DNA of 64,000 bases from Streptomyces sp. CB01881. GTDB lineage: Bacteria > Actinomycetota > Actinomycetes > Streptomycetales > Streptomycetaceae. The stretch covers positions 897,456 to 961,455 of the forward strand of contig NZ_CP026498.1 in the NCBI RefSeq assembly GCF_002953255.1, read 5' to 3'. Each line of letters opens with the position of its first letter. The first letter of the stretch is position 1. A program made the translations under genes and the position numbers. Shown piece after piece: positions 10,852 to 20,680 of the stretch. The notes under the pieces were generated by a model. The model was not told where the DNA came from. It did no database searches and saw nothing but the letters and a program-made list of their open reading frames with translations.

Positions 10852-11783
10852 CCGAGGCCGCCACACCCGCGACGGCCGAGTCGGCCCGGGCGGCAGTCGC
10901 GCGGGCCGTACCGGACCCACCGACCCTGCACGCCTCGCTGGACTCCCTCGGCTACCTCGCCGACCCGGGCCTGACCACCGCGCTCTACCTCGCGTTGCGC
11001 CTGCCCCAGCCGTTGCTGCTGGAGGGCGAACCCGGTGTCGGCAAGACCGAGGCCGCCCGTGCCCTGGCCGGCGTCCTCGGCAGCCCGCTGATCCGGCTGC
11101 AGTGCTACGACGGACTCGACGCCGCCGAGGCGCTGTACGAGTGGAACTATCCGCGCCAGCTGCTGAGCATCCGGCTCGCCGAGAGCCAGGGCGTGACACT
11201 GGACGAGGCCGACCTCTTCACCGACGCCTTCCTGCTGCGCCGCCCGGTACTCGCCGCGCTGACCCACCCGGGCCCCACGCCCGCGGTGCTGCTGATCGAC
11301 GAGATCGACCGCGCCGACGACGACTTCGAGGCCTTCCTCCTGGAGGTGCTGGCCGAGGCCAGTGTCACCATCCCGGAACTGGGCACCGTGCGTGCCATCG
11401 TCACACCGGTCGTCGTACTCACCTCCAACCGCACCCGCGACCTGCACGACGCCCTCAAAAGGCGTTGCCTCTACCACTGGATCGACTACCCCGACACCGA
11501 ACGGGTCGTCGAGATCGTGCGCCGCCGCGTCCCCGGGACCACGCCCTCGCTCGCGGCCGACGTGGCAGCGTCGGTACACCGGATGCGGACCCTGGAGGTC
11601 CAGAAACCGCCCGGCATCGCCGAGAGCATCGACTGGGTCGGCGCGCTCACCCTGCTCGGCGTGGAGCGGCTCGACGACGCCGCCGCCGACCGGACCCTCG
11701 GGGTCCTCCTCAAGTACCGGGAGGACGTCGACCTGGTACGCGACCGCGGGCTCGCCTGGCTGGTCGGCAGACCCGAGAACTGA
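10848..11783 (+). CDS. coxD: MoxR-type AAA+ ATPase, CO dehydrogenase maturation
   Basis: 311 residues. Walker A is GEPGVGKTE (about residue 62), Walker B is VLLIDEIDRAD, and sensor 1 is VVLTSNRTRDL. These are hallmarks of the MoxR/CoxD AAA+ family, chaperones that remodel the apo-enzyme; CoxD is needed for adding the bridging sulfur at the CO dehydrogenase active site. The GTG start overlaps the preceding stop (GTGA), and coxE follows 5 bases after its stop. CoxD-type ATPases work with VWA proteins such as the next gene. Confidence 0.92.
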   Translation: MTEAATPATAESARAAVARAVPDPPTLHASLDSLGYLADPGLTTALYLALRLPQPLLLEGEPGVGKTEAARALAGVLGSPLIRLQCYDGLDAAEALYEWNYPRQLLSIRLAESQGVTLDEADLFTDAFLLRRPVLAALTHPGPTPAVLLIDEIDRADDDFEAFLLEVLAEASVTIPELGTVRAIVTPVVVLTSNRTRDLHDALKRRCLYHWIDYPDTERVVEIVRRRVPGTTPSLAADVAASVHRMRTLEVQKPPGIAESIDWVGALTLLGVERLDDAAADRTLGVLLKYREDVDLVRDRGLAWLVGRPEN

Positions 11784-11788
11784 TCCCC

Positions 11789-13042
11789 ATGGCCGCACCG
11801 CCCGCCGGACTCCCGCCCTTCGACCGGCCCGCCTTCGCTGCCCGCTTCGGCGCCGCGCTGCACCGGGCGGGTGTCCCGGTCACGCCCGAGCGTTCGGGCC
11901 GCTTCCTGGACGTACTGCACCTGCTACCGCCCGTGGACCGGCCGACGCTGTACTGGGCGGCCCGGCTGGCCTTCGTCACGGCCCATGAACAGATCGAGCC
12001 GTTCAACCGCGTCTTCGCCGCACTCTTCGGCGGACAGGCGGACCCCGCCGACAACAGGGGGTCCCCCGACAACCCGCCGCTCCCGGGCCTCGAACCCGGA
12101 CCCGGCGCACCCCCGGCCGCCTTCCCGACACCGCCACGCCCCGCGGCCGGGCCCCTGCCGAGTGGGGCGCTCCACCGGGACGCCGCCGGCGGAGCGCGCG
12201 ACCGGCCCACCCGCACCGGCGCGGAGCGGTTGGTCGGCAGCACCGCCGAAGCACTCGCGCAGCAGGACTTCGGCACCTTCGGACCTGGCGAACTGGCCCA
12301 GCTGGACCGCCTGTTGGAGAACCTCGCGATCAGCCTCCCGCTGCGCCGCACCCGCCGCCGGGAGGCCGACCCGCAGGGGCGCCACATCGACCTCCGCCGG
12401 AGCCTGCGGCGCAGCCTGCGAACCGGCGGGGAGACCGTCCGGTTGGCACGGTCGCACGGCCGGCTGCGCCGCCGACCGCTGGTGCTGCTGTGCGACATCT
12501 CCGGCTCCATGGAGCCGTACACCCGCGTCTACGTGCGGTTCTTCTCGCGGCTGTGCGCACGGGCGGGGTCCGGGGTGGCCGCAGAGATCTTCGTCTTCGC
12601 CACCCGGCTGACCCGCCTGACGCCGGTGCTGCGGCACACGGCTCCGGATGCCGCGCTGCGCCGGGCGAGCCGGGCCGCCCCCGACTGGTCCGGCGGCACG
12701 CTGATCGGGCGGGCGCTCGCGGAGTTCAACGACCGCTTCGGACGGCGCGGCATGGCCCGGGGAGCGGTGGTAGTGATCTTCTCCGACGGCTGGGAGGGCG
12801 AGGACCCGTCAGCCGTCGGCCGGGAGACGGCCCGGCTCCGCCGACTCGCCCATCGCGTCGTCTGGGTCAACCCCCGTAAGGCTGCGCCCGGTTACGCCCC
12901 GCTCGCCGCCGGGATCGCGGCAGCGCTCCCGCACTGCGACGCCTTCGTGAGCGGGCACAGCCTCGCGGCGATGGCGGACGTTTTCGACGCCATCGCCGAC
13001 CGCGAGCCATCAACGGCGAACAGAACGGCGCGAACCCCGTAG
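11789..13042 (+). CDS. coxE: VWA-domain protein, CO dehydrogenase maturation
   Basis: 417 residues. The C-terminal half is a von Willebrand A domain with an intact metal site (LVLLCDISGSMEPYTRVYVR, i.e. DxSxS) and later SGGTLIGRALAEF and VVVIFSDGWEGEDP. The N-terminal half is helical, with a Pro/Gly-rich low-complexity insert at about residues 90-145. CoxE proteins partner with the CoxD ATPase and are linked to copper incorporation. It is the last gene of the cox operon; no strong terminator hairpin follows immediately. Confidence 0.9.
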   Translation: MAAPPAGLPPFDRPAFAARFGAALHRAGVPVTPERSGRFLDVLHLLPPVDRPTLYWAARLAFVTAHEQIEPFNRVFAALFGGQADPADNRGSPDNPPLPGLEPGPGAPPAAFPTPPRPAAGPLPSGALHRDAAGGARDRPTRTGAERLVGSTAEALAQQDFGTFGPGELAQLDRLLENLAISLPLRRTRRREADPQGRHIDLRRSLRRSLRTGGETVRLARSHGRLRRRPLVLLCDISGSMEPYTRVYVRFFSRLCARAGSGVAAEIFVFATRLTRLTPVLRHTAPDAALRRASRAAPDWSGGTLIGRALAEFNDRFGRRGMARGAVVVIFSDGWEGEDPSAVGRETARLRRLAHRVVWVNPRKAAPGYAPLAAGIAAALPHCDAFVSGHSLAAMADVFDAIADREPSTANRTARTP

Positions 13043-13330
13043 GGGCGTTCCTGGTGCGCGCTTCCTCAACCGCCGATGAACAACCCTGACAACCACGCCG
13101 ACCATCGGCCGACGGCGATCTCAGCGCCTGTCGCAAGGCCGTCGTTCGTGACGGTCGACCCGTGCGACCACGGCGGCGGACGGCCGAAGCCCCGCCGACT
13201 GTTCCCGCTCAGCTGGGACACCGACCGCATCAACCACGTCGGCGGAGGTCCGGCCCTCCGCCTCACCGGCGACAGCGGCAAAGCCCTTGTCCACGCCGGC
13301 AGGATCTACGGCAGTCGCCCACTACGGCTG

Positions 13331-13450
13331 GAGGGCAGGACGGTGGAGCGCTGCACCAACAGGATCCGGTCGGGGCAAGGCCAGGCCACGCGCCGAGACG
13401 AGATGCCCGACAGCACATGGCGGGGCTCACCTACCCGGATCGATCACCTG
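13331..13450 (+). pseudogene. Relic of an IS5-type transposase C-terminus
   Basis: One frame reads GRTVERCTNRIRSGQGQATR, which resembles the conserved VERCFNRLKQWRGIATRYDK block of IS5-type transposases. The match then continues in another frame as HMAGLTYP. The frame change and lack of the rest of the gene make this a decayed fragment. The rest of 13043-13645 has no convincing gene. Confidence 0.4.
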
Positions 13451-13645
13451 GATGCGCAGCCTCCATCCCTTCAGGTGATCACGGCGCCGAACAGGCGATT
13501 CGGCGTGGCCGCGAAGGCCCGCCGCCGCACGCGTACGGTGGATGTACGGCCGGACGGGCAGCCGGTGGCAGGCACTGCCGGCTGCCGCCGCGGGTGACCG
13601 CGCGTCGCCATGCGGTGTTCTGCTCCCCTACAGGAGGGAAAGGCC

Positions 13646-14380
13646 ATGCCCGAGCACAGGATCGGCACGCAGGAGGAGTTCGAGGCGGCCCGAGAGGAGC
13701 TGCTTGCGGAGGAGAAGAAGCTCACCCGCCGAAGTGACGAGCTCGCGCGGAAGCGGCGGGAGCTTCCCTGGGTGCCGGTCGGGAAGGACTACGGCTTCGA
13801 GACCGAGGGCGGCACCAAGTCGCTCGCGGACCTCTTCGGCGGGCGCTCGCAGCTGCTTGTCTACCACTTCATGTTCGGCCCGCCGTACGAGGCCGGATGC
13901 CCGGTCTGCTCCTCGATCGCGGACACCCTCAACCCCAACGCGGTCCACCTGAAAGCCCGCGACGTGACGCTGATCTGCTCCTCGCGGGCGCCGATCGACA
14001 AGCTCCTCGCCTACCGGGAACGGATGGGCTGGACCTTCGACTGGATCTCCACCGCCGGCAGCGACTTCCACCGCGACCTCGGCTTCCAGTACACCGAAGA
14101 GGAGCTGGAGCCGTTCCTCCAGGGTGACATCCCTCCGACCGTCCGGCAGATGGCGGAGGCCTGCGGCACCGACGTGCCCGGCTACGTCACCGAGGGGCCC
14201 GGGCTGAGCGCCTACGCGCTCTCGGACGGCACCGTCTACCGGACGTACGTCACCACTGCGCGCGGCCTTGAGCCTGCCATGGCCTACTACGGCCTCCTCG
14301 ACCGGACGCCGATGGGCCGGCACGAGGAGGGCGAGGAGACCCACTGGCTGCGCCGCCACGACGAGTACGGCAAGAGCTGA
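13646..14380 (+). CDS. DUF899 thioredoxin-like protein
   Basis: 244 residues. The protein shows the DUF899 pattern: an N-terminal charged helix (EEFEAAREELLAEEKKLTR), WVPVGKDYGFET, YHFMFGPPYEAGCPVCSSIA and VTLICSSRAPIDKLLAYRER. The fold is thioredoxin-like with a CPVC pair, so a redox role is possible, but no reaction is established for the family. ATG 13646 follows a GGAGGGAAAG ribosome site. It appears to be a single-gene unit downstream of a transposase relic. Confidence 0.85.
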   Translation: MPEHRIGTQEEFEAAREELLAEEKKLTRRSDELARKRRELPWVPVGKDYGFETEGGTKSLADLFGGRSQLLVYHFMFGPPYEAGCPVCSSIADTLNPNAVHLKARDVTLICSSRAPIDKLLAYRERMGWTFDWISTAGSDFHRDLGFQYTEEELEPFLQGDIPPTVRQMAEACGTDVPGYVTEGPGLSAYALSDGTVYRTYVTTARGLEPAMAYYGLLDRTPMGRHEEGEETHWLRRHDEYGKS

Positions 14381-14466
14381 GGATTCGACCGACTCGGGCC
14401 GATCCCGCGTTGTGATGGTCCGCCCCTGCACCAGGCGACGCCGACAGCGCGCCAAGGATCGGACCA

Positions 14467-14571
14467 GTGACCGGTCTCAACGGCACCGGCCGCTACATCC
14501 GGATGTACGGCACCGCCCGCGGCACCGGCTTCGGCTACTCCCTCTGGTCCTTCGAGGTCTACAGCTTCTGA
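14467..14571 (+). pseudogene. C-terminal relic of a discoidin-like carbohydrate-binding domain
   Basis: A 34-residue frame reads VTGLNGTGRYIRMYGTARG, then GFGYSLWSFEVYSF and a stop. This is the typical last strand set of F5/8 type C (CBM32-like) domains found at the end of secreted glycosidases. No upstream domain is present in frame, so it is a tail fragment. Confidence 0.5.
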
Positions 14572-14706
14572 CCGACTGAACGCACGGCTCCACGGCAGAC
14601 GCTCCGCCTCGCCGCAGCACCGGGCACAGCATCCCGGATTCGAGGCACTCGCGCAGGCTCCCCGATCCCGCGCCGTCACGAACCGGACGTCCAACGACTC
14701 CGCCCG

Positions 14707-14743
14707 GGCTCCGCGCCCGTCACACCCTGACGGGCGCGGAGCC
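14707..14743. terminator. Strong 16-bp hairpin
   Basis: A perfect 16-bp stem (14707-14722 with 14728-14743) with a 5-base loop, G/C-rich, ~135 bases after the discoidin relic. It looks like a rho-independent-style terminator of an actinomycete, without a U tract. Confidence 0.6.
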
Positions 14744-14876
14744 GTACGGGAATCCGGTCCACAGTGTGGCCGCGCTCTCCAGCGGGAAGTCCGAACCGAC
14801 CTGCCGGGTGGTCGTTCGGTGCGGCCGAAATCTCCGTCTACTCTCCTGCCGCGACGGCAGATTCCGACCCGAACAC

Positions 14877-14928
14877 GTGCGTTGTTCGTGCCCCGCCCCC
14901 GATCGGAGGGCGGGCACGAACAACGCAC
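14877..14928. repeat. Long inverted repeat
   Basis: GTGCGTTGTTCGTGC (14877-14891) is repeated exactly in reverse complement at 14914-14928; the arms extend inward with few mismatches through a C-run and G-run, giving a near-continuous hairpin of about 52 bases. It may be a terminator or a relic of a mobile-element end. Around it (14944-15144, minus strand) a frame weakly resembles the start of IS1380-type transposases (HDPGEARSPPKVLADPLLSL); I am not sure of that. I see no intact gene in 14572-15228. Confidence 0.5.
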
Positions 14929-15210
14929 GGGATACGCTTGCGGTTATCCGAGGCCGCGGGCGTCCTGCTTCAGTGCGGTGTCCACGGTCAGCGCGGTCGC
15001 CACGACGAGGCTGAGCAGCGGGTCGGCGAGCACTTTCGGCGGCGATCGCGCTTCTCCGGGATCGTGCAGTCGCAAGGCCGACCGCCCCCTCCCGCCCGGC
15101 CCACAGCTGAACCACTGGCAGTGGGCTGCGGACTCGTCGAACACCCTGCCTCGTGCTCACCATCCGGGGCGACGCAATCGCTGCGGGCCGCCGCGTCAGG
15201 ACGCCAACTA

Positions 15211-15355
<145 letters not shown>

Positions 15356-16582
15356 CTATCCGTGGCGGTGGTTTGCCAGGTCGTCGAGGAGGAGGTCGGC
15401 GACCACCTCCTCGACGACTGCGGTGCGCAGTTCGGCCATGGAGTCGACGAGCGCCTGGTCCCAAGGGGCGGCCGTGAGGCGGCCGGGATCGGGGCCCGAG
15501 GGAACCCGGGGCGCGGCGGTGCGATAGTCGTCGGATGCCATGCGCCAGGGGACGGCTCCGGTCTTGGCGAGGACGTGGGCCGCGATGCGGATGCCCTCGC
15601 CGTCGAAGTCGCCGTGGTAGTGCAAAGAAGCTCCGTTGTCGGCGAGTCGACGCAGCAGGTGGATCACGGCGGTGTTGGGCCAGCCGGAGGTGCAGACGAG
15701 CGGCGGGCAGTGGTGACCGAAGCGGCGTAGGGCCAGTGCGAGCACGCTGGGGTTCTCGGTGATGTGCACCGGCCCTGCGGGGCCGGTGAAGTCGCCGGGT
15801 GTGCGGAGTTGGGCGAGGGTGAGGCTGACGGGGTGACCGGCTTCGGCGCAGATGCGGGAGACCCTGGCGACCGGGCCGTCGCCGTCGAGGCGCAGACCGG
15901 CGGCGAGCACGGTGGAGGAGAGCTGGTCGTCGGCCACGCCGGCCCGGCTCCAGAGTGCGCGTCGCCCCTCGGCGACGTCAGGCAGGTCGGTGCCGTAGAG
16001 CACCGCCAGGGCGCGCAGGACGAGGGAGGACAGTCTGGTCCCGTCGTCGAGGGCGTGGGAGTCACCGTCGAGGAGGCGGGCGGCGAGGACCGGGAGTGGC
16101 TCGCCGCCGGCCGGGAGTGCGGCGAGGACGGTCAGCGCGGCGGTCAGCAGGCTCCGGGTCCGGTCGGGTGAGCCGTCGACGAGGCCGTTGGTCCGTAGGT
16201 GGCCGACCCACTCCAGGAGGACGGGCTGGGCGGTGACCACGTCGTGGCCGGCCAGCCACCCCCAGAGCGCTTCGCGTCGGCCGGCCGCGAGTTCACGCTC
16301 GGCGGCCCGGTCGCGGATCGGGCCGAGGATCGCGGTGACCACATCCCGGACGGGCCGGCCGCAGGCGTCCAGTACGGCGCCGTCGAGTCCGGCGAGGGGG
16401 ATCGTCGGTTCGGCGCCGGGGAGCCGGTCGAGTCCGAGGAGGTCCGCCAACGCCTCCCGGCCGGCGTCGTCGAGCGGACCGGACCGCACCCGGGTGACGG
16501 GGCGGCCGCTCGACAGCCGGTCGTGGACGGCTGACCAGAGGGGCCGGAGTTCGGGAAGGTCAAGAGGGTGGCGGTCCGTCAT
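15356..16582 (-). CDS. jetD: Wadjet type II JetD, TOPRIM-like nuclease subunit (TIGR02679-like)
   Basis: 408 residues. The C-terminal DUF2399/TOPRIM region carries ITENPSVLALAL (conserved Glu) and YHGDFDGEGIRIAAHVL with the Asp pair near residues 325-327. These are the metal-binding residues of the JetD nuclease, which cuts plasmid DNA after the JetABC complex extrudes loops. The N-terminal part is a helical region rich in Leu/Arg. Its ATG overlaps the jetC stop by 4 bases. It ends at TAG 15356, directly against the GH1 relic, but the reading frame looks complete. Confidence 0.88.
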   Translation of the reverse strand: MTDRHPLDLPELRPLWSAVHDRLSSGRPVTRVRSGPLDDAGREALADLLGLDRLPGAEPTIPLAGLDGAVLDACGRPVRDVVTAILGPIRDRAAERELAAGRREALWGWLAGHDVVTAQPVLLEWVGHLRTNGLVDGSPDRTRSLLTAALTVLAALPAGGEPLPVLAARLLDGDSHALDDGTRLSSLVLRALAVLYGTDLPDVAEGRRALWSRAGVADDQLSSTVLAAGLRLDGDGPVARVSRICAEAGHPVSLTLAQLRTPGDFTGPAGPVHITENPSVLALALRRFGHHCPPLVCTSGWPNTAVIHLLRRLADNGASLHYHGDFDGEGIRIAAHVLAKTGAVPWRMASDDYRTAAPRVPSGPDPGRLTAAPWDQALVDSMAELRTAVVEEVVADLLLDDLANHRHG

Positions 16583-19500
16583 GCCGTCTCGTCAGGGTCG
16601 GCTTCGTCGGGCAGCAGGTCGGTGCCCGTCCAGGTGAAGCGGGCGCTGGTGACGGCATCGTCGCCGTCACCGCCGGTGATCAGCTGGTGAACGGCGATGC
16701 CGGAGAGCTCCCGGTAGGTGCACCACTCGTGGTCGGAGGTGAGCACCAGGTCGAGGTCGAGCGCCGCGAGGAGGCCGAAGACCTGCCCGCGGTTGACGGT
16801 GTCGACGCCGACGAAGACCTCGTCGAGCAGGATCAGTCGCGGCGACTCCGGCACCGCCTCGTAGTGGGCCGCCACCGCAGCGAAGAGCGGCAGGTGGAGG
16901 GCAATGGCCTTCTCGCCGCCCGAGAGCGCGCCGTGGAGCTTCTTGGTGAGCAGTTGCCATCCGGAGCCGTTGGCGCGGTCCAGCTTGACGACGAACTGGT
17001 GCCAGGCCGTGTAGTCGAGGACGTCGGCGAGCTGCTCCTCCCATGTGGACGCGGTGTTACGGGACTTGGCCTCCTCGATGCGGCCCCGGAAGAAGGCGTG
17101 CAGGGCCTCGCGGTCGGCTTCGGTGATCCGGGCCGGGTCCTTGAGCAGCAGTTCACGGGCCGTCCGGGTGCCGGCGGGCAGGTCGGGGTGGATCTGCCAC
17201 ACCAGACGGACGGCCACCCGTGAGGCGGTGCGGACCCGTTCGAGGTGGCCGTTCATCCGCTCGACGAGTTCCCCGGCCTGACGGATGCGGGAGGCCAGGT
17301 GGCGGCGGGTGTCGCCGGTGAGGGTCCGATCGAAGAGGCTGCGTTCGGCGGCGGTGATGTCGTCCTGGCTTCGGTCACGGTCGCCGGTGAGGAGAGCGAG
17401 GAGGCTGGTCGCGCCGACGCGGATGCCGTCGATGGTGGCGGTGAGGACGTGGATGTCCTCTTCGGCTTCGAGTTCGAGGTCGGCACGACTGCTGAGGCTC
17501 TGGCGGGCGCGGTGGACGGCCTCGGAGAGGCGGTTCAGGGAGTCGCCGAGGTTCCTGGCGCCGTGCGGCAGGTTGGGCCACGTGGCAGCGGTCTCGCGCG
17601 CCGCTTCGAGGGTGGCCCGCGTGCCGTCCAGGGAGGTGAGGATGAGGCCGAGGCCCGCGTCGTCGGGAAATCCGAGGACGCAGAGGCGGCGGAAGCCGTG
17701 GGCGGCCTCGTTGCGGGCCGCCACGGCGTCGTCGCGTCGGGCCGCGTCCTGGGCCATGGTCGCGCTCAGCGAGCCGATCCGGCCTTCCAGAGTGAGAAGT
17801 GCCTGGGTACCGGTGTCGATCTCACGGCGGATCCGGTCGAGCGAGTTCCGGAAGTCGCTGATGCGGACGGCCACTTGGCGGTAGTCCTCGCCGACGGTGC
17901 TCTCGACGGCCTGGAGCGCGGACCGGAGCCCGCGCGCTGCGGCCTCGGCATCCTCGGCCTCGTTCAGGCTCTCGGCTGCCGCGCCTCGGGACACCTCGGC
18001 ATGGCTGCGGGCGGTGTCCCAGGCGTGCTGGGCGCCCGTCCAGGCGAGGTGGGCGTCGAGCCAGACGTCGGCCTGTTCGCGCAGTGCGTCGGCCGCCCCG
18101 GCAGCCGTGTCCAGGGCAGCGCGCTCCGTCGGCAGGGCGTGCTCGGCCGAGGCGACGGCGAGCGCACGCAGCGCGTCCGCGACCGCGTCCTCCTGCCGCG
18201 CCAGGCGTTCGACGGCCTCGCGGACGGCGTCCTCGCGGGCACCCACCTCGGACTCGGCCCGCTCCCAGTCGCGCTTGGCCTGTGCCACCTCCCGGTGGTG
18301 CGGCCGGGAGCGGAGGTCGGCACCGAGGCGCGTCCGGCGGTCGGCGAGAGCGCGCAGCCGCCCCTCGAAACCATTGACGGTGGTGTCGGCCCCGGCCAGT
18401 TCGGCGGTGAGCTCCGCGATCCGCCGCTGCCTCGCACGTTCCCGGGCTGCGGCGCCGATGTGGCTGGACTCCTCCTTGCTCCAAGAGCCGACCGCCGTCG
18501 CCAGCCGCCAGCTTCCGTCGGCCGCCACGGCGGCCGGGTGGCCTGCGGGGAGTGTGGCACCGTAGGCGATGCCGGCCAGCAGCCGCTGTACCTGGCCGGG
18601 CGGCACCGGGCCGTCAGGTTCCGGAGCGAGAACGTCGAGCAGCGAGGGGCCCGGTGCGGCCACCACCGATGCCGGGTCGGCGAGGGTGTCGTGGCCGGCA
18701 ACGACGAGGCTGCCGTCGGGGGTCATCCAGGCGTCCAGCAGGCCGCCGGCTTCCAGGGCGGCTTCGACGCCCGCCTGGTCGGCAGGCGGTACGTCCGGCC
18801 GGAATGCCAGCAGGCGCCACAGCGGCGCTCCCGGCAGGACCGAACGGTCGGCCGTACGGGTGCGTGGTGGGACCGGCGGGAGATCGGCCGCGGCCGCGGT
18901 GCGTTCCAGTTCCCCGACGACCCGGTCGCGCCGGGCACGGGCGTCGTCCCGGCCGGCGCGGGCGATCGTCTCGTCCGCGGTGATGGAGCTCTCCGCCACC
19001 CGGGCAGAGGCCTCGACCAGCGCGAGCACGTCGGTCTCGACGGCGGCACGGGACGCGAGTTCCTCGGCATCGTCGATGGACAGCTCGGTGCAGTCGGCAG
19101 TAGCCCACCGGCGCAGCAGCTCGGCGTGGGCCCCGACGGCGGTCTCGTAGGCGTGGGCGTTCCCCTCGCGCCGCGCGGTCGCGTCGGCCAACCGTTCGCG
19201 CGCCGAGTCGAGGTGCTGCTCCGCCGTCGCCCGGTCCGCGACGGAACGCTCATGACGCTCGACGGCGGCGCGGACCTCGGCGATCCGGCCGTGCCGCGAG
19301 ACGACCGCACCGCGCAACAGGCGACGGGCCTTGCGCCCCTGCTCCTCAGTGTCCCCGGACCGACCCGGTGCGGTGCCGAGCAGCGACTGCACCTCGGTGC
19401 AGACGGACTCCATGGCGGCTCGCCGTGCCGCGGCCAGCGTCTCCTCCCGGGCGGCTCGGGTGCGTTCGGCCCGCTGCTCGGAGCGCAGCCGCGCATCGTC

Positions 19501-20664
19501 GGCGCGCTCGGCGTCCTCGGTGGCTGCGTGGACCTTCCTGCCGGCGGCGGCGCGGACACGGGCGGCGGTCAGGGCGGCCTGGTCGGCCCTGCTGCGGAGC
19601 TGGTCGAGTTCCTGCCCCTGCCGGTAGACCTCGGAGCCGAGCAGTCCCTCGATGGCGCCGTCGATCTCCTGACGCCGGTGTTCCAGCTCCTCCTGTGCTC
19701 CCCTGCTCTCCTCGCGCCGGCGCAGGGCCTCGGTGTGCGCCTCCTCGCTCTCCCTGGCGATGCGGGCGAGGTTGTCCATCTCGGTCGTCGCGGAGATGAG
19801 CGCCGCCGCCCCGGCGCGCAGGACACGCTGCGCGTAGCCGCGTTGCTGGTTCGCCACGGCGGTGGCCGCGGCCACCTCCTCGTCCAGGGTCTTCAGGTGC
19901 TCGCGCTGGCGGTCGAGGCGTTCGAAGCCCTCGGCCAGTTCGGTGATCTCACCCTGGCCGAGCGGGGGCAGGGCCCGTGACAGCAGGGAGGACAGCAGCG
20001 AGGGATCCAGGCGCTCGGACAGCTTGGGGGTGCGGAGCTGGAGCAGTGCGGTGATCAGGGCGTCGTAGCGTTGCTCGCTCAGCCCGGGGAAGAGCGTGCT
20101 CCGGACCGTGGTGCGGTAGTCGGCCGGTGATCCGTGCAGCTCGCCCCGGCCTTGCAGGGCTTCGGCCAGGGCGGCGCGGGTGAGCGGCTGACCCGCGTCG
20201 TTGACCAGGGCGAGACCGCCGGGGCGGTCGATCCGTGCGCCGGTGGTGAAGTAGTCGACCGTGACGTTGGTGGTGTGCACGCTGGCCTGGAGCCTGGCGC
20301 CGCAGGTGAACCGGACGGGACCGCCGTCGTCGCGGACGAACTCCAGCCACACGTACCCGACACGGGTCTTGCCCGAGGTGCCCTCGCCCATCAGGTTCCA
20401 GTGCATGGTGCGCTCGGAGCCGCCGAAGGTGGACAGCCGGTTGGGGCGCAGGCTGGCGTCGAGCAGGAACGGCAGCAGCACCTCCAGCGCCTTGGACTTG
20501 CCGGTGCCGTTCTGCCCCCGCAGGAGCAGTCGGCCCTCGTGGAAGGTGAAGGTCTCGTCGTAGTAGCGCCAGACGTTCAGGATGCCGGCCCTGGAGGGCC
20601 GCCATCGCACTGCTGCGGCCACCGTCGGGAACGCGGAGCGCTGCGGGAGCTGTGTCACGGTCAT
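16579..20664 (-). CDS. jetC: Wadjet type II JetC, SMC/MukB-like ATPase (TIGR02680-like)
   Basis: 1361 residues, typical for the family. Walker A is GQNGTGKS (residues 50-57). The long middle is charged coiled coil (about 200-1130) with a hinge-like globular part near 560-700. The ABC signature LSGGEKAIALHLPLF starts at about 1247, and Walker B is LILLDEVFVGVD at about 1277. It is the motor that loads on and extrudes circular DNA. It starts 16 bases after jetB. All ATPase motifs are intact. Confidence 0.93.
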   Translation of the reverse strand: MTVTQLPQRSAFPTVAAAVRWRPSRAGILNVWRYYDETFTFHEGRLLLRGQNGTGKSKALEVLLPFLLDASLRPNRLSTFGGSERTMHWNLMGEGTSGKTRVGYVWLEFVRDDGGPVRFTCGARLQASVHTTNVTVDYFTTGARIDRPGGLALVNDAGQPLTRAALAEALQGRGELHGSPADYRTTVRSTLFPGLSEQRYDALITALLQLRTPKLSERLDPSLLSSLLSRALPPLGQGEITELAEGFERLDRQREHLKTLDEEVAAATAVANQQRGYAQRVLRAGAAALISATTEMDNLARIARESEEAHTEALRRREESRGAQEELEHRRQEIDGAIEGLLGSEVYRQGQELDQLRSRADQAALTAARVRAAAGRKVHAATEDAERADDARLRSEQRAERTRAAREETLAAARRAAMESVCTEVQSLLGTAPGRSGDTEEQGRKARRLLRGAVVSRHGRIAEVRAAVERHERSVADRATAEQHLDSARERLADATARREGNAHAYETAVGAHAELLRRWATADCTELSIDDAEELASRAAVETDVLALVEASARVAESSITADETIARAGRDDARARRDRVVGELERTAAAADLPPVPPRTRTADRSVLPGAPLWRLLAFRPDVPPADQAGVEAALEAGGLLDAWMTPDGSLVVAGHDTLADPASVVAAPGPSLLDVLAPEPDGPVPPGQVQRLLAGIAYGATLPAGHPAAVAADGSWRLATAVGSWSKEESSHIGAAARERARQRRIAELTAELAGADTTVNGFEGRLRALADRRTRLGADLRSRPHHREVAQAKRDWERAESEVGAREDAVREAVERLARQEDAVADALRALAVASAEHALPTERAALDTAAGAADALREQADVWLDAHLAWTGAQHAWDTARSHAEVSRGAAAESLNEAEDAEAAARGLRSALQAVESTVGEDYRQVAVRISDFRNSLDRIRREIDTGTQALLTLEGRIGSLSATMAQDAARRDDAVAARNEAAHGFRRLCVLGFPDDAGLGLILTSLDGTRATLEAARETAATWPNLPHGARNLGDSLNRLSEAVHRARQSLSSRADLELEAEEDIHVLTATIDGIRVGATSLLALLTGDRDRSQDDITAAERSLFDRTLTGDTRRHLASRIRQAGELVERMNGHLERVRTASRVAVRLVWQIHPDLPAGTRTARELLLKDPARITEADREALHAFFRGRIEEAKSRNTASTWEEQLADVLDYTAWHQFVVKLDRANGSGWQLLTKKLHGALSGGEKAIALHLPLFAAVAAHYEAVPESPRLILLDEVFVGVDTVNRGQVFGLLAALDLDLVLTSDHEWCTYRELSGIAVHQLITGGDGDDAVTSARFTWTGTDLLPDEADPDETA

Positions 20665-20680
20665 CGGAAGTCTTCCCTGG

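Noticed and set aside
14944..15144. IS1380-like transposase N-terminus on the minus strand
   Set aside because: Resemblance limited to one short segment; not enough to call, noted only with the hairpin.
17245..19980. 911-residue plus-strand frame
   Set aside because: Antisense of jetC; composition is low-complexity Gly/Val/Ala and jetC has full ATPase motifs.
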